64,000 nt of DNA from Ancylobacter tetraedralis (GTDB lineage: Bacteria > Pseudomonadota > Alphaproteobacteria > Rhizobiales > Xanthobacteraceae), in the NCBI RefSeq assembly GCF_014195655.1, contig NZ_JACICD010000001.1:1-64000 (forward strand), in the 5' to 3' direction. The notes under the pieces were generated by a model that searched no databases, was not told where the DNA came from, and worked only from the letters and a program-made list of their open reading frames with translations. Of the stretch, positions 62,857 to 64,000 are shown piece by piece; the stretch's first letter is position 1, and each line of letters begins with the position of its first letter. Both the position numbers and the translations under genes were made by a program.

Positions 62857-64000
62857 CTAGTGATTGTCGCGGGGGACCGGCGAGCCGGTGCGCCCCACGA
62901 GGAAGTCGAGATCGGCGCCGCGGTCGGCCTGCAGCACGTGGTCGATGTACAGACGCTGGTAGCCGCGCGTCGCGTGCGGGGCGGGCGGCACCCATTGGGC
63001 GCGGCGCTCGGCCAGTTCGTCGTCGCCGACATGCAGGTGGAGCGCGCGGGCGGGCACGTCGAGCGTGATGAGGTCGCCGTTCCGCACCAGCGCGAGGGGC
63101 CCGCCGGCGGTCGCCTCCGGGGCGACATGCAGCACGACCGTGCCATAGGCGGTGCCGGACATGCGCGCATCGGAAATGCGGATCATGTCGCGCACACCCT
63201 CGCGCAGCAGCTTGGCCGGCAGCGGCATGTTGCCGACCTCGGCCATGCCGGGATAGCCCTTCGGCCCGCAATTCTTCAGCACCATGATGCAGGAGGCGTC
63301 GATGTCGAGCGCCTCGTCATTCACCGCGTGGTGCATCTCCTCGACGCTTTCGAACACCACGGCGCGGCCGGTATGCTGCATCAGGTGCGGTGAGGCGGCG
63401 GAGGGCTTGATCACCGCGCCGTCGGGGGCGAGGTTGCCCTTGAGGATGGCGATGCCGGCATCCGGCTTGAACGGCGCCTCGAACGAGGTGATGACCTCGC
63501 TATTCCAGTTCGGCGCCTTCTCGACATTCTCCCACATTGTGCGGCCATTGACGGTGAGCGCCTCCTTGTGGAGCAGGCCGCGCTCGCCCAGCGCCCGCAG
63601 CACGGCGGGCAGGCCGCCGGCATAGTAGAAATCCTCCATGAGGAAGCGGCCGGACGGCATCAGGTCGACCAGGCAGTGGATGTCGCGGCCCAGCCGGTCG
63701 AAATCGTCGAGCGTGAGATCGACGCCCACCCGCCCGGCAATGGCCAGAAGGTGCACCACCGCATTGGTCGAGCCGCCGATCGCCGCCAGCGTGCGGATGG
63801 CGTTCTCGAACGCGGCGCGGGTGAGGATGTCGGAGGGCTTCACGTCCTCCTTCACCAGATCGACGATGCGCCGCCCCGCCATGCGGGCCAGCAGGTTGCG
63901 CCGCGCGTCCACCGCCGGAATCGCGGCGTTTTCCGGCAGGCCGATGCCGAGCGCTTCCACCATCGAGGCCATGCTGGAGGCGGTGCCCATGGTCATGCAG
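62857..64000 (-). CDS. IlvD/Edd-family sugar-acid dehydratase, second copy (partial)
   Basis: The C-terminal 380 or so residues of a second sugar-acid dehydratase; the N-terminal part, with the first two cluster cysteines, lies beyond 64,000. Visible segments are [85 protein letters not shown] and the end PRDNH. Its place directly upstream of L-KDA dehydratase and the semialdehyde dehydrogenase favours L-arabinonate dehydratase. The ATG near 63996 is internal. The operon promoter is therefore to the right of this window. Confidence 0.9.
   Translation of the reverse strand, partial: CMTMGTASSMASMVEALGIGLPENAAIPAVDARRNLLARMAGRRIVDLVKEDVKPSDILTRAAFENAIRTLAAIGGSTNAVVHLLAIAGRVGVDLTLDDFDRLGRDIHCLVDLMPSGRFLMEDFYYAGGLPAVLRALGERGLLHKEALTVNGRTMWENVEKAPNWNSEVITSFEAPFKPDAGIAILKGNLAPDGAVIKPSAASPHLMQHTGRAVVFESVEEMHHAVNDEALDIDASCIMVLKNCGPKGYPGMAEVGNMPLPAKLLREGVRDMIRISDARMSGTAYGTVVLHVAPEATAGGPLALVRNGDLITLDVPARALHLHVGDDELAERRAQWVPPAPHATRGYQRLYIDHVLQADRGADLDFLVGRTGSPVPRDNH

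Overview
The window is high-GC DNA with the gene content of an alphaproteobacterium, most likely Hyphomicrobiales (the style fits Xanthobacteraceae and relatives). Pointers are a ChvE/MmsAB-type sugar transporter, D-galactose and L-arabinose oxidation enzymes, TctABC, PhnF/C-P lyase genes, and an integrative element of the ParB/DUF932/DUF736 type common in this class. I name no species because nothing here fixes one.

Region 1 (1 to about 10,854) is the integrase-proximal end of an integrative element. It opens inside an IS3-family insertion sequence. It then carries an XRE regulator, DUF736, two small membrane proteins, a VapBC-type toxin-antitoxin pair, a DUF2493/SLOG protein, a Toprim protein, a 687-residue ParB-like protein, a DUF932 protein and a tyrosine recombinase. 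Two leaders matching the radC RNA motif precede parB and DUF932. The element ends at a 46-bp copy of the 3' half of a tRNA-Arg(ACG) gene, taken to be the att scar. The element's transfer genes and the intact tRNA should lie beyond the left edge.

Region 2 (about 10.9-31.1 kb) is a phosphorus or phosphonate island. It holds phnGHIJKL in one operon and phnM in another with a metallophosphoesterase and an endonuclease/exonuclease/phosphatase-family protein. There is one MalFGK2/Ugp-type ABC transporter, three solute-binding proteins, two paralogous PhnF-type regulators, a polysaccharide pyruvyl transferase-family protein and an LVIVD-repeat protein. No phnCDE, phnN or phnP is visible. The second and third binding-protein genes share a 129-bp identical inverted segment flanking the C-P lyase genes.

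Region 3 (31.2-34.6 kb) is a junction: an SDR remnant, an AraC regulator, an intact SDR and a YigZ/IMPACT protein.

Region 4 (34.8-48.5 kb) is a carboxylate catabolism block. A GntR/FCD regulator with four TGTCGACA sites stands beside prpD- and prpB-like genes and a tctCBA tricarboxylate transporter, without a methylcitrate synthase. Beyond a convergent LysR gene comes a tightly overlapping operon: aldehyde dehydrogenase, M19 dipeptidase, Ldh-family oxidoreductase, an unrecognised 559-residue protein and a DUF3726 protein.

Region 5 (48.5-64 kb) is a SABATH-family methyltransferase followed by one long minus-strand sugar operon. It combines an L-arabinose to 2-oxoglutarate route and a D-galactose to pyruvate plus glyceraldehyde-3-phosphate route. 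Both are fed by shared aldose dehydrogenase, lactonase and mutarotase, and by a ChvE-MmsAB importer. The last dehydratase gene runs off the right edge.
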